A stretch of 64,000 nucleotides of DNA from Hyphomicrobiales bacterium (GTDB taxonomy: Bacteria; Pseudomonadota; Alphaproteobacteria; Rhizobiales; Beijerinckiaceae): the NCBI GenBank assembly GCA_027484655.1, contig JAIXSM010000005.1:1-64000 (forward strand), given 5' to 3'. The translations under genes were made by a program, and so were the position numbers. Positions 10,797 to 21,297 of the stretch are shown in pieces. How positions within the stretch are numbered: position 1 is the first letter of the stretch; each line of letters begins with the position of its first letter. Under the pieces are notes generated by a model, which saw nothing but the letters and a program-made list of their open reading frames with translations, had not been told where the DNA came from and made no database searches.

Positions 10797-11558
10797 TCAG
10801 TGGCCCGGGTGAATTGCGTCGTTCAGATAGACGCAAGTTAGAATGGCGAACACGTAGGCCTGCAGCAGCGCCACGAGCAGCTCGAGCGCGTAGATCGCGA
10901 CGACGCCCATGAGCGGCAGCGGGGCCAGCGCAGCATAGGCGCCAGCGCCCAGCAGCATGGTGACGAATCCGCCGAAAACCTTGAGGGTGATGTGCCCGGC
11001 GAGCATGTTCGCGAAAAGACGAACTGACAGGGAGACCGGACGGGACAGGAAGGAGATGATCTCGATCAGCGTCACGAAGACGGTGAGCGCGGGATGCAGG
11101 CCCGACGGCACGAACAGGTGCAGGAAGTGCATGCCGTTCTTGTAGAAGCCGTACACGAGAACCGTGGTGATGATCATCGCCGCAAAGGCGAACGTCACGA
11201 CGATCTGGCTGGTGACCGTGAAGGAGTAGGGGATCAGGCCCGCCAGGTTCGAGAACAGCACGAACAGGAACAGCGAGAACACGAACGGGAAGAAGCGCAT
11301 TCCCTCGTTGCCGGCCGAGCCGCGCACGGTGGAGGCGACGAACTCGTACATCATCTCGGCGGCGGCCTGCAGGCGGCCGGGGACCAGCGACTTCTCGCGG
11401 GTGCCGTACACCATCAGCCCGAGGGCGAGGAGGAGCACGATCACCATCCACAGCGAGGCGTTGGTGAAGGACAGGTCGAGATCACCGATCCTCATCGGGA
11501 TGATCGTCTTCACTTCGAACTGAGGTATCGGATCGATCGCCTTGCCGGGAGCAGCCAC
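10797..11558 (-). CDS. atpB: F0F1 ATP synthase subunit a
   Basis: 253 aa; [20 protein letters not shown] and [13 protein letters not shown]. Confidence 0.97.
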   Translation of the reverse strand: MAAPGKAIDPIPQFEVKTIIPMRIGDLDLSFTNASLWMVIVLLLALGLMVYGTREKSLVPGRLQAAAEMMYEFVASTVRGSAGNEGMRFFPFVFSLFLFVLFSNLAGLIPYSFTVTSQIVVTFAFAAMIITTVLVYGFYKNGMHFLHLFVPSGLHPALTVFVTLIEIISFLSRPVSLSVRLFANMLAGHITLKVFGGFVTMLLGAGAYAALAPLPLMGVVAIYALELLVALLQAYVFAILTCVYLNDAIHPGH

Positions 11559-11591
11559 GTCTTCACCCTTCGTCCGCGCGCAACGCGCGCA

Positions 11592-11942
11592 TCATTTCGA
11601 GCCATTCCTGGGCGCGCCGGTGGATCCGACGGCCAGCCGATATACGTTCCAGAAGCCGGTGGCCGTCCCAAGACCGATGAACACGATCAGGAACGCCGGC
11701 GACGTCGAGAATGCCTTGTCCAGCAGCCATCCAAGGAGGGCGCCGGCGATGATTCCCGCCGTGAATTCCGAAAGGACCCGCATCCCCAGAGACAGGGCGC
11801 GGCCCGTACTGCGCGCGGAGACGTCCACTTCGCCGCGTCTGGCGGGCGGCCTCAGGTCACGCTCCTCAAGGGCCTTTGCAAGCCGATCGAGACGCGCCTT
11901 CAGAGCCTCCTCGTCACCCTTGCCGTTTTCGGGACTGGTCAT
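11592..11942 (-). CDS. atpI: ATP synthase I-type protein (AtpI)
   Basis: Internal start MTSPENGKGDEEALKARLDRL within ORF 11592-12131; EFTAGIIAGALLGWLLDKAFSTSPAFLIVFIGLGTATGFWNVYRL. Confidence 0.85.
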   Translation of the reverse strand: MTSPENGKGDEEALKARLDRLAKALEERDLRPPARRGEVDVSARSTGRALSLGMRVLSEFTAGIIAGALLGWLLDKAFSTSPAFLIVFIGLGTATGFWNVYRLAVGSTGAPRNGSK

Positions 11943-12199
11943 GGCGATCACCTCGGCGCCCTGCGGCGCATGGATATGCCTCTGCCCATCACCCCGAAAG
12001 CAGGCCGGAAGACGACCCGGCGGGAGCCGGATCCAGCATCGAACGAAAACCGTTAGAACACCCCTGCGAGCGCGCGCACCATATTGGCGAGGCGTAAGCG
12101 TGTCAAGCGCCGCTCTTTTTGCCCAAGTCATTGAATAAAAGGGGAATTAGGCGCTTTCGCCGCGTCGCCTCGAAAGGTCGCAGGCGCCTCTCCACCGCT

Positions 12200-13009
12200 T
12201 CAGATCACCCAGTCGTCGGCGCGGGGCGCGGATTCCGGCGCGATGTCGGCTTTCACCCGGGCGCTCAGCTCCTGCAGCGCGAGGGAAAACCGCTTTCGCG
12301 GGCGCTCGATGTCCACCACGCGAATCGCCTTGGCCTCTCCCGGCTTGCCGGCGAGCGCCACGACCCGGTCAGCGAGGTAGACCGCCTCATCGATGTCGTG
12401 GGTGACGAAGATGATCGTCTTGCCCGTCTCCTGCCGGATGCGGATGAGCTCATCCTGCAAATTCTCGCGGGTGGCCACGTCCAGCGCCGAGAACGGCTCG
12501 TCCATCAGCAGGATAGAGGGGCGCACGGCGAGCGCGCGGGCGAGCGACACACGTTGGCGCTGGCCGCCCGAGAGCTGCCATGGCCAGCGGTCGGCGAGAT
12601 CGGCCAGACCCACGAGGCGCAGCGCGTCCATGGCTCGCCCGCGCCGCGCGGCCTTGTCGAGGCTTGTCTTCTCCAGCCCGAAGGCGACGTTGGAGATCAC
12701 GCGCCGCCACGGTAGCAGGCGGGAGTCCTGAAAGACGAGCGCCATCGGCCGGTCGGCGGCGGGGTCCGGGCGCACATGCACTTCGCCCGCAGTGGGCTTC
12801 GCGAGCCCCATCAGCACGCGCAGCAGCGTGGACTTGCCCACGCCCGACGCGCCCACGAGCGCGAGGAACTCGCCCGGCGCGAGCGCCAGGTTCAGGTCGC
12901 GCAGCACATCCGTGCGCTGGCCGTCCTGTTCAAAGGAGAGCGACAGGCCGACGATCTCGATGATCGGCGCGCGCCCATCGGGTTGCGGAGCGGCGGTCAC
13001 GGTCTCCAT
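12200..13009 (-). CDS. ABC transporter ATP-binding protein (nitrate/sulfonate/taurine type)
   Basis: Start METVTAAPQPDGRAPIIEIVGLSL; LVGASGVGKSTLLRVLMGL, LSGGQRQRVSLARALAVRPSILLMDEPFSALD. Confidence 0.93.
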   Translation of the reverse strand: METVTAAPQPDGRAPIIEIVGLSLSFEQDGQRTDVLRDLNLALAPGEFLALVGASGVGKSTLLRVLMGLAKPTAGEVHVRPDPAADRPMALVFQDSRLLPWRRVISNVAFGLEKTSLDKAARRGRAMDALRLVGLADLADRWPWQLSGGQRQRVSLARALAVRPSILLMDEPFSALDVATRENLQDELIRIRQETGKTIIFVTHDIDEAVYLADRVVALAGKPGEAKAIRVVDIERPRKRFSLALQELSARVKADIAPESAPRADDWVI

Positions 13010-13755
13010 TGCAGGAGCCTCCCCTGCGCGTACATGAAGATAGTGTCCATGATGCCGTACAGCGCGGCCATAGTGAGCATGTAGACGACCACGACGTCGG
13101 TCGCGAGCAGGCTGGAGGCCTGCATCATGCGGCTTCCCAGCCCGCTGACGCCGAAGATTTCCGCCGCCACCACCGCCATCCACGCCTGCCCCAACGCCGT
13201 GCGCAGGCCCACCAGAATGCCCGGCGTTGCCGCGGGCAGCATTACCTTGATGAGTCGCTCCGGCGCGCTTGTGAAGCCGAACGCGCTCGCCACCTCAACA
13301 AGATCCCGGTCCACGGCCCGGATCGCGCCGTGGGTGGCGAAATACACGATCCAGAACACGCCGATGGAGATGATGAACACCGCCGCGCCCTGATTGACGC
13401 CGAACCAGATGATGGCGAACGGCACCCACGCAAGGCCCGGAATCGGGCGCAGCACGCGGTTGTTCCATGACATCAGGCCTTCGGCGACCCGCGACATGCC
13501 GGTAAGCACGCCCAAGCCCACGCCCGCGGCGGAGCCCACGAAGAGGCCCATCGTGTAGTGCGACAGGCTCTGGTTCATGGAGCGAAGCCACATGCCGCTG
13601 TTGATCTCGCGCATGAGCGCGCCGGGCAGGTCGCTCGGCGGCGGCAGCAGCACACGCGGGAACAGCCCCAGACGCGGGGCAGCCTCCCAGATCAGCAGGA
13701 AAGCGACCAGACCCGCGAGCGGCAGCAGGGCGTGGAGGGGACTGCGTGCGCTCAT
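12997..13755 (-). CDS. ABC transporter permease (SsuC/TauC-like)
   Basis: 252 aa multi-TM; EAA-like loop EVASAFGFTSAPERLIKVMLPAATPGILVGLR. Confidence 0.92.
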   Translation of the reverse strand: MSARSPLHALLPLAGLVAFLLIWEAAPRLGLFPRVLLPPPSDLPGALMREINSGMWLRSMNQSLSHYTMGLFVGSAAGVGLGVLTGMSRVAEGLMSWNNRVLRPIPGLAWVPFAIIWFGVNQGAAVFIISIGVFWIVYFATHGAIRAVDRDLVEVASAFGFTSAPERLIKVMLPAATPGILVGLRTALGQAWMAVVAAEIFGVSGLGSRMMQASSLLATDVVVVYMLTMAALYGIMDTIFMYAQGRLLQWRP

Positions 13756-13789
13756 GGGCGGCTCACGACTTCCGTCACTGGACGATTCG

Positions 13790-14836
13790 TCACTTCCCGA
13801 CAGCCTTCAGATAGAAGGAGTGGTCGAACAGCCCCTCCAGCGAGGCCGCCTTGTCCAGCGTGCCGATGGAGACCTGATACTTCTGCATGGCGTCCGTCGA
13901 TTCGACGATCACCCGTGGGTCGGCAACGAACTTCGAGGCCGGCGAGCCCAGCGCCTTGAGGATCGTCGCGGTGTCCACGAGGCCCTTGCCCAGCGCCGCC
14001 TCGATGTGGGGCGCGACGCGGGCGGGCTCCTTGTTGATAAGATCGACAGCCTTCACCATGGCGTCGGCGATGGCCTGGGCCGCCTGCGGATTGCGCTTCA
14101 GGAAAGCTTCCGAGACCGCAACAACCGTGCCCGGCTGGTTGGGGAACATCTCGCCGCCCAGCGCCACGATCCTGATGCGCGGATTGCGCCCCTGAACGAT
14201 GGCGACGGTCGGCTCGCGGATGGTGGCGCCGTCGACCGCCCCGGCGAGCAACGCCTGCTGGGTCGCGTCGATGCCCATGGGCAGGATCTCCACGTCAGCC
14301 TTGTCGGTCTTCGTCACCTCGAAGAGCCAGTGCAGCAGCGTCGTGTGCGGCACCGATCCCGGGGGCTGGGTGGCGATGCGCGCCGCCTTGCCGGTTTTCG
14401 CGCGGAACGCCTTGAACGCCTCGGCGGCCCGTACGCCGGGGGTAAAGTAGGGCGCCAGAGAGGCGCCCGCCGCGACGGTCATCTCCTCGACGGCGGTCGC
14501 CGTCAGCACTACGGCGTTGATGCCCTTCGAGCGGGCCACCGCCAGCGGCGCGACGCCGGCGACGTACACATCCAGCGTGCCGGAGGCGAGCGCGGAAATC
14601 ATGTTGGGGCCGGATTCGAACGTCGTCATCCGGAATTCGAGGCCGGCGGCTTTCCCCAAGCCTTCCTTGTCGGCGACGAACAGCGGCGCTGCGCCAAGAA
14701 TCGGAATGTAGCCGACGCGGACCGGCACAGCCTGCTGGGCGAAGGCGCGGGAGCCCGGGGCCATGAAAGCCGAGGCCAGAGCGGCGCCGAGGAAAGCGCG
14801 GCGGGAAGACAGCATGGGCGCGGATCCTTTGTTCAA
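13790..14836 (-). CDS. ABC transporter substrate-binding protein (SsuA/TauA/NMT1-like)
   Basis: 348 aa with twin-Arg-like signal MLSSRRAFLGAALASAFMAPGSRAFAQQAVPVRVGYIPILGAAPLFVADKEG. Confidence 0.9.
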   Translation of the reverse strand: MNKGSAPMLSSRRAFLGAALASAFMAPGSRAFAQQAVPVRVGYIPILGAAPLFVADKEGLGKAAGLEFRMTTFESGPNMISALASGTLDVYVAGVAPLAVARSKGINAVVLTATAVEEMTVAAGASLAPYFTPGVRAAEAFKAFRAKTGKAARIATQPPGSVPHTTLLHWLFEVTKTDKADVEILPMGIDATQQALLAGAVDGATIREPTVAIVQGRNPRIRIVALGGEMFPNQPGTVVAVSEAFLKRNPQAAQAIADAMVKAVDLINKEPARVAPHIEAALGKGLVDTATILKALGSPASKFVADPRVIVESTDAMQKYQVSIGTLDKAASLEGLFDHSFYLKAVGK

Positions 14837-14995
14837 GCTGGGAGTGTGATTATCCCGTCAATTCGCATTTGTAAATGTGTATTTTATTAATTCACATATG
14901 TATTTTGCATATAGCCCGCTGGACAGACGCCGGCGCCGCTTTTAGGCTTCGGCGCCAAGGTCGGGTGAACCGGCTGCTCCGGAGGAACGCGCCGC

Positions 14996-16171
14996 ATGGG
15001 TCGGCTTGATCGCTGCTACAACATCGCCGACCTGCGGGACGTCGCCCGCCGTCGCCTGCCCAAAGGTGTGTTTGAGTATCTCGACAAGGGGACCGAGGAT
15101 CAGATCTCGCTGTCGGGCAACCGTCGTCGGCTGGACGAGACGAAGCTGCTCAACCGCGTGCTGGTGGACGTGTCCGACGTGCGCCTCGACGCCAATATTC
15201 TCGGACAATCAGCCGCCATGCCGCTGGTGATCGCGCCAACGGGCATCGCGGGGCTGACATGGCACGAGGGTGAGTTTGAACTCGCCAAGGCCGCTGCGGC
15301 GGCGGGCGTCCCGTTCACGCTCGCCACCGGCTCCAACACGCCCATGGAGAAGGTGGCGCAGGAATCCGGCGCCCGGGCCTGGTTCCAGCTCTACATGTGG
15401 CGCGAAAAAGAACTCTCCTATGATCTTGTGCGCCGCGCCGCGGGCGCCGGCTTCGAGGCGCTGGTGTGGACGGTCGACATCGGCCACGGCGCCAACCGGG
15501 AGCACAATCTGCGCAATGGCTTTGCGACGCCCTACCGGTTCAACGCCCGCAGCGCCGTGGACATGCTTACGCATCCCGAATGGCTGCTCACTGTGATGGG
15601 CCGCTACATGCTTGGGGGCGGAATGCCCGAGCATGTCAACTATCCCGAACAGTTCCGCACCAGCATCACGCAGGGCGGTGAGAAGAAAGGCGCGCCGAAA
15701 ACGAAAGCGATGCGCGCCGACAAGGTGTCGTGGGAGGATGTGGATCGCCTGCGCGACATCTGGCCCGGCAAGCTCATCATCAAGGGCATCATGCGCGTCG
15801 ATGACGCCCAGCGCGCTGTGGAGCACGGCGCCGACGCCATCGTTGTGTCCAACCATGGCGGGCGCAACATGGACAGCGCGCCGGCCACCATTGCGGTGTT
15901 GCCGGGCATCGTTGCGGCGGTGGGCGACCGCACCGAGGTGATCGTGGATTCCGGCGTGCGCCGCGGCAGCGACATTGTGAAGTGCCTCGCGCTGGGCGCG
16001 AAAGCGGTGCTCACAGGGCGCGCGACGCTGTACGGAACCGCCGCCGGTGGCCAGGCCGGCGCGGAGAAGGCGTTGTCAATTCTCAAGAACGAGATGCGAC
16101 GCACCATGGCTTACGTGGGCGTTCAACGTCCGCGCGATATCAACAACGACATCATCTGGCGCGGCGACTGA
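14996..16171 (+). CDS. FMN-dependent alpha-hydroxy-acid oxidase / L-lactate dehydrogenase family
   Basis: 391 aa; FEYLDKGTEDQISL, IAPTGIAGLTWHEGE, DAIVVSNHGGRNMDSAPAT, DSGVRRGSDIVKCLALGAKAVLTGRA. Confidence 0.92.
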   Translation: MGRLDRCYNIADLRDVARRRLPKGVFEYLDKGTEDQISLSGNRRRLDETKLLNRVLVDVSDVRLDANILGQSAAMPLVIAPTGIAGLTWHEGEFELAKAAAAAGVPFTLATGSNTPMEKVAQESGARAWFQLYMWREKELSYDLVRRAAGAGFEALVWTVDIGHGANREHNLRNGFATPYRFNARSAVDMLTHPEWLLTVMGRYMLGGGMPEHVNYPEQFRTSITQGGEKKGAPKTKAMRADKVSWEDVDRLRDIWPGKLIIKGIMRVDDAQRAVEHGADAIVVSNHGGRNMDSAPATIAVLPGIVAAVGDRTEVIVDSGVRRGSDIVKCLALGAKAVLTGRATLYGTAAGGQAGAEKALSILKNEMRRTMAYVGVQRPRDINNDIIWRGD

Positions 16172-16203
16172 AGACCGCGCACGGATCAAGAAGGGAGAGA
16201 AAC

Positions 16204-17193
16204 ATGAAACTACGCACACTCGCTGCGGCTGCGCTTTTCGCCGCCGCCGGCGCAGGCGGGCCGGCCGCCGCCCAACAGACCATTGAGGTGGTGCTCTTCG
16301 CCGGCACCAGCGCCATGCCGGTCTACGTCGCGCAGGACAAGGGCTTCTTTGCCCGCGAGGGCCTGAAGGTGAATGTCACGCCGACGCCGAACTCCGGCTT
16401 CCAGATGACGAACCTCATCTCCGGCAAGTTTCACATCGCCGGCACCGCCATCGACAACCTGATTGCCTACATGGAAGGGCAGGGCACCGCGAAGGTGGAT
16501 CGCGAGCCCGATCTCATCACCATCATGGGCCTGTCCTCCACCGAGCTGAGCCTCGTCGCGCAGCCCGACATCAAGAGCATCTCGGAACTGCGCGGCAGGG
16601 ACTTCGCGCTGGACTCCCCGTCAACCGGCTACGCGTTCGTGCTGCGGCATATGCTGGAGAAGAACGGGCTGGGCCCCAACGACTACAAGTTCGTGCCCTT
16701 CGGCGGCACGCGCGAACGCCTCGTCGCCCTGCGCGAGAAGAAGGCCGCGGCTGCCATGATCAGCGAGCCCTTCACCACGCAGGCGCGTCAGGAAGGTTTC
16801 GCCATTCTCGGCGAGGGCGTCGCGACGGTGGGCCCCTACCAGGCCAACGTGCAGATCGCGAACCGTCCGTGGGCGAAGCAGAACGAAGAAGCGGTGGTGA
16901 AGTACATCCGCGCGCTGCTGTCGGCCATCGACTGGATCTACGATCCGGCGAACAAGGCCGAGTCTGTGAAGATCCTCGCCGCCAACGCGAAGATTCCGGA
17001 ATCGGCTGCGGCGCCGAGCGTCGATGGGTTGACCGTCGGCCAGGCTGCCGTGGACCGCAAGGGCCAGCTCAACATGGAGGGGCTGCGCAACGTCATCGCG
17101 CTGCGTGAGAAGTACGGCCAGCCGCAGAAGAAGATGGGCGCGCCGGAAAAGTACTACGATCCCACGTGGTACAACCGCGCGATCGCCCGCTGA
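16204..17193 (+). CDS. ABC transporter substrate-binding protein (NMT1/THI5-like)
   Basis: Signal peptide MKLRTLAAAALFAAAGAGGPAAAQQ then IEVVLFAGTSAMPVYVAQDKGFFAREGLKV. Confidence 0.88.
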   Translation: MKLRTLAAAALFAAAGAGGPAAAQQTIEVVLFAGTSAMPVYVAQDKGFFAREGLKVNVTPTPNSGFQMTNLISGKFHIAGTAIDNLIAYMEGQGTAKVDREPDLITIMGLSSTELSLVAQPDIKSISELRGRDFALDSPSTGYAFVLRHMLEKNGLGPNDYKFVPFGGTRERLVALREKKAAAAMISEPFTTQARQEGFAILGEGVATVGPYQANVQIANRPWAKQNEEAVVKYIRALLSAIDWIYDPANKAESVKILAANAKIPESAAAPSVDGLTVGQAAVDRKGQLNMEGLRNVIALREKYGQPQKKMGAPEKYYDPTWYNRAIAR

Positions 17194-17239
17194 TCGAACG
17201 CAATGCTTCTCCCCGCGCCCGCGGGGAGAAGTCCCTGCC

Positions 17240-18055
17240 TCAGTAGCAATTCTCCGGCGCGGGGAACGTCCCGCCCTTCACGGCCTGCACATAGGCCGTG
17301 ACTGCCGCCTCGATGCTGGCGGCGCCTTGCATGAAATCCTTCGTGAAGCGCGGCTTCTTGCCGGGATACACGCCCAGCATGTCATGCAGCACGAGCACCT
17401 GTCCGTCGCAGTCGGGGCCGGCGCCGATGCCGATGGTGGCCATTGTGGCGAGACTTTTCGTGATCTGCGCGCCCAGCGTCGCAGGGATCATCTCGATCAC
17501 CATGAACGCAGCGCCCGCATCCTCCAGCGCTTTCGCATCGGCGCGCAAGCGCGCTGCGGAATCCTCCGTCGCGCCCTGCACGCGATAGCCGCCGAGCTGG
17601 TTCACAGCCTGCGGCGTCAGGCCCGTATGGGCGCACACGGGCACGCCGCGCTCCACAAGGAAGCGCACGGTCTCCGCCATGTAGGCGCCGCCCTCCAGCT
17701 TCACCATGTGCGCGCCGGCCGCCATGAGGCGAGCGGCGTTGCGCATGGCCTGCGCGGGGCTCTCCTGATAGGAGCCGAAGGGCATATCGGCGATGATGAA
17801 CGAGCGGGAGGCTCCGCGCGCCACGCAGCCGGTGTGATACTCCATGTGCTCCATGGTGACGGGCAGGGTCGAGCCATGCCCCTGCAACACGTTGCCCAGC
17901 GAGTCGCCCACCAGCAGCACTTCCACGCCCGCTCGATCAAGCAGCGCCGCGAAGCTTGAATCGTAGCAGGTGAGCATGGCGATCTTGTCGCCGGCCGCGC
18001 GCATTTTCGCGAAGTCGCCGAGCTTCAGGGGCTTGCGATCCGCCAGATAGGCCAT
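17240..18055 (-). CDS. panB: 3-methyl-2-oxobutanoate hydroxymethyltransferase
   Basis: 271 aa; [58 protein letters not shown]. Confidence 0.97.
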   Translation of the reverse strand: MAYLADRKPLKLGDFAKMRAAGDKIAMLTCYDSSFAALLDRAGVEVLLVGDSLGNVLQGHGSTLPVTMEHMEYHTGCVARGASRSFIIADMPFGSYQESPAQAMRNAARLMAAGAHMVKLEGGAYMAETVRFLVERGVPVCAHTGLTPQAVNQLGGYRVQGATEDSAARLRADAKALEDAGAAFMVIEMIPATLGAQITKSLATMATIGIGAGPDCDGQVLVLHDMLGVYPGKKPRFTKDFMQGAASIEAAVTAYVQAVKGGTFPAPENCY

Positions 18056-18925
18056 TCAGCTCTCCTTCGCCGGTCGGGGCGCGTCGATGTTGTCGATGAG
18101 CCGCGTTGCGCCGATGCGGGCCGCCACCAGCAGCCGCAGGGCGCCATCGCCCGAAGGTTCCGCCGGGGCGAGCGTGGCTGCGTCGCGCAGTTCGAGATAA
18201 TCCAGCTGGAAGCCCGCGGCTTCGATCCGTGCGCGCCCGTCCGCCAGCGTGGGCTCGAACGCCTCGCCTGCGGCGATGGCGCGGGCGCACGCCTGCAACG
18301 TTGCGTGCAGCGTTGGGGCCGCAGCGCGCTCGGCGGCGCTGAGATACACATTGCGCGATGACATCGCCAGCCCGTCGGCCTCGCGCATGGTGGGCGCGCC
18401 GATGATCTCGACCGGCAGGTCGAGGTCGCGCGCCATGGCGCGGATCACGGCGAGCTGCTGAAAATCCTTCTGGCCGAAGATCGCTGCATCCGGCTGCGCC
18501 TGAATGAGCAGCTTGGCGACCACGGTCGCCACGCCCGCGAAGTGCGTGGGGCGGAACGCATCCTCCAGCCCGGCCTTCGCGGGTCCGTCCAGCGAGATCG
18601 TGGTGACGAAGCCCGGCGGATACATGATGTCCGGGGTGGGGGCGAACACGCCGTCGCAGCCCGCTGCCGCCAGCTTCTCCACGTCCGCCGCGAAGGTGCG
18701 GGGATACTTGGCGAAGTCCTCGTTGGGCGCGAACTGGGTCGGGTTCACGAAAATCGATGTGATGACCCGCTCCGCGCGCTCCCGCGCCAGCCGGACAAGC
18801 GAGATGTGGCCCGCATGAAGCGCGCCCATGGTCGGCACAAGGGCGACGCGTTCGCCCGCCGCCCGCCAGCGGGCGGTCGTGGCGCGAAGGTCTGCGACGG
18901 TGCGGACGATGATGGGTTCGCTCAT
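18056..18925 (-). CDS. panC: Pantoate-beta-alanine ligase
   Basis: ALVPTMGALHAGHISLVRLARERAERVITSIFVNPTQFAPNEDF, ADAAIFGQKDFQQ-like; adjacent to panB. Confidence 0.97.
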   Translation of the reverse strand: MSEPIIVRTVADLRATTARWRAAGERVALVPTMGALHAGHISLVRLARERAERVITSIFVNPTQFAPNEDFAKYPRTFAADVEKLAAAGCDGVFAPTPDIMYPPGFVTTISLDGPAKAGLEDAFRPTHFAGVATVVAKLLIQAQPDAAIFGQKDFQQLAVIRAMARDLDLPVEIIGAPTMREADGLAMSSRNVYLSAAERAAAPTLHATLQACARAIAAGEAFEPTLADGRARIEAAGFQLDYLELRDAATLAPAEPSGDGALRLLVAARIGATRLIDNIDAPRPAKES

Positions 18926-18977
18926 TCTGCTGCGGATGTAGGGAGGAAGGGACGGATTTGGAACGCTGCCGTGCAGG

Positions 18978-19646
18978 TCAGTCGTTGAGCCGGAGCAGTT
19001 CGTCAAGGCCCCGGATGATTCTGGCGGGCGGCAGGTCGGCGTATTCATCGCTCTGGCCGGCGCGGTTCACCCACACCGTGCGGAAGCCGAACAAGCTCGC
19101 GCCGGCGATGTCCCACCGGTTCGAGGACTGGAACGACACTTGCGCCGGCGAAACGCCGAAGCGCTCTGTCGCCAGCGCATACACCTGCGGCGCGGTCTTG
19201 TAGATGCGCAGGGCGTCCACGGAGAGAACCGCGTCGAACAGGTCGCCGAAGCCCCCCGCGTCCACGGCCTGCGCCAGCATGTCCGGCGAGCCGTTGGAGA
19301 GGATCGCGAGCCTCGCGCCGTGCGCTTTCAAGGCCTCCAGCGCCCCGCGCGCGTCGGGGTAGGGCGCCAGCGCATCGTAGGCGGCGAGAAGTTTCTCGCG
19401 AAGGCCCGGCGCCAGCCCGCCAGTCGCAGCGGCGGCAAAGTCGAGCGCCTCCGCGGTCAGCGCCCGAAAATCCCGGTACGGCGCGCCGGCCAGCGAGCGC
19501 ACCCATGTGTATTCGAGTTGCTTCGTGCGCCACAGCTCGGACAGGCGCGCCGCCTGCGGCCCGGCCTCGGCGGCGTGGCGGGCGACAGCGGCGTGCACGT
19601 CAAACAACGTGCCGTAAGCGTCGAAAACGTAGACGGCGAAGGTCAT
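18978..19646 (-). CDS. Haloacid dehalogenase type II (HAD superfamily)
   Basis: MTFAVYVFDAYGTLFDVHAAV, LAILSNGSPDMLAQAV, VSFQSSNRWDIAGASLFGFRTVWVNR. Confidence 0.93.
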   Translation of the reverse strand: MTFAVYVFDAYGTLFDVHAAVARHAAEAGPQAARLSELWRTKQLEYTWVRSLAGAPYRDFRALTAEALDFAAAATGGLAPGLREKLLAAYDALAPYPDARGALEALKAHGARLAILSNGSPDMLAQAVDAGGFGDLFDAVLSVDALRIYKTAPQVYALATERFGVSPAQVSFQSSNRWDIAGASLFGFRTVWVNRAGQSDEYADLPPARIIRGLDELLRLND

Positions 19647-19728
19647 GGCGCCGCCCTCCCGGTGCCGGCATCGGCGCACATTTTCCCCGCCGGGAGGCTG
19701 GAGGGAACCCGGACTTTGGTCGCCGCGC

Positions 19729-21297
19729 TCATTCGGGTTTGGTCTCCGCCCTGCGCAGCGGCCGCAACCGGCCCGGGCGCACGCCCAGCGCCAGCAGCAG
19801 GCCCGCCAGCGCGGCGAGGTAGGCGACGCCGCCCAGCGTCGCGAGGGCCATCAGCGCCGCTTCGTTGGTGAACGATGGGAAGAGGCTCGCGGCGAGCCCC
19901 GCGATGGGCGCCCGGCCGAAGATCGCCAGCGCCGCCAGCGCAGCGCTCGCGACGGCGCTCGCCAGAATGGTCTTGCCCAGCAGGGCGTCAGGGCGCATGT
20001 CGCCCCGCCGCGCCGCCAGCGCGACGAGCAGCGCGACGTTGAGCCACGCGCCCACGGCGGTGGCGAGCGCAAGGCCGGGTGCGCCCAGCGGCTCGAACAG
20101 CACGATCTTCAGGGCGACGTTCACCGCGACCGCGCCCAGCGAGATGATCATCGGCGCAAAGGTGTCGCCGCGCGCCTGAAAGCTGGCCACCGCCGAGCGG
20201 ATGAGCACCACCGCCAGGAGGCCCGAGCCGTAGGCGGTGAGCACCGCCGCAGACTGCGCGGCGGCCTCCGCCGTGAAGGCGCCGCGCTGGAACACGCCCG
20301 CCATGATGAGGTCGGAGATCGTCAGAAACGCCACGAAGAACGGCGCCGACAGCGCGATGGTGAGCGCCATGGCGCGGTTCTGCGCGTCGTAGGCGCGCGC
20401 GTCCTCGCCTGCAGCGAAGCGCCGGCTCATTTCCGGCAGCAGCACCGTGCCGACCGCAATGCCGATGACGCCTACGGGCAACTGGTAGAGCCTGTCCGCG
20501 TAGTAGATCGATGACAGCCCGCCCGTGGGCAGCATCGAGCCGATGATGGTGTCGGCGAAGAGCGCGATCTGCACGCCCGCCGAGCCAATGACGGCGGGCA
20601 GGAACGCCGTGAAGAATTTCTTCACGTCGGCGCCGAACTCCGGCCGCGCAAACCACGCGAACACGCCCGCGCGCCGCGCCGCGACGATCATCAGCGCGAG
20701 TTCGAGCACGCCTGCGATGAGCACGCCTGTGGCGGCCGCCACGCCTGCATCGGGAAACAGAAACCACACGGCGAGACAGGCGATGATGGACAGGTTCAGC
20801 AGCACCGGCGCGAAGGCGGCCGCCGCGAAGCGCCCGTGAGCGTTGAGCGTGCCCGCGATGAGCGTGACCAGCGTCACGCAGAGCAAGTAAGGAAACGTGA
20901 CCCGCGTCATGAACAGCGCGTGGGCGAGCTTTTCGGGATCTCGCTCAAGGCCCGGCGCCAGCAGCGCCAGCAACTCGCGGGTGAAGACAAGCGCAAGCAG
21001 CAGCAGCACGACCTGCGAGCCAAGCAGCAGGGTGAAAAGCTGCGCGGAGAATTGCTTCGCCTTCTCCGGCCCCTGTTGCTCCAGCACGCGGGCATAGGCC
21101 GGCACGTAGGCGGCGTTGAACGCGCCTTCCCCGAAGATCGCCCGAAAGTGGTTGGGCAGCCGCAAGGCGATGGTGAACGCGTCTGCGAGCATTCCCGCGC
21201 CCAGCGTCGCGCCCATCACCACGTCGCGCGCGAAGCCCGTCGCCCGCGACAGCAGCGTGAAGCCGCCGACCGACGCGAGGCTGCGGGCGAGACTCAC
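19729..21297 (-). CDS. murJ: Lipid II flippase MurJ / MviN family
   Basis: GTG start at 21297; SLARSLASVGGFTLLSRATGFARDVVMGATLGAGMLADAF...; many TMs, LLPEMSRRFAAGE. Confidence 0.93.
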   Translation of the reverse strand: MSLARSLASVGGFTLLSRATGFARDVVMGATLGAGMLADAFTIALRLPNHFRAIFGEGAFNAAYVPAYARVLEQQGPEKAKQFSAQLFTLLLGSQVVLLLLALVFTRELLALLAPGLERDPEKLAHALFMTRVTFPYLLCVTLVTLIAGTLNAHGRFAAAAFAPVLLNLSIIACLAVWFLFPDAGVAAATGVLIAGVLELALMIVAARRAGVFAWFARPEFGADVKKFFTAFLPAVIGSAGVQIALFADTIIGSMLPTGGLSSIYYADRLYQLPVGVIGIAVGTVLLPEMSRRFAAGEDARAYDAQNRAMALTIALSAPFFVAFLTISDLIMAGVFQRGAFTAEAAAQSAAVLTAYGSGLLAVVLIRSAVASFQARGDTFAPMIISLGAVAVNVALKIVLFEPLGAPGLALATAVGAWLNVALLVALAARRGDMRPDALLGKTILASAVASAALAALAIFGRAPIAGLAASLFPSFTNEAALMALATLGGVAYLAALAGLLLALGVRPGRLRPLRRAETKPE

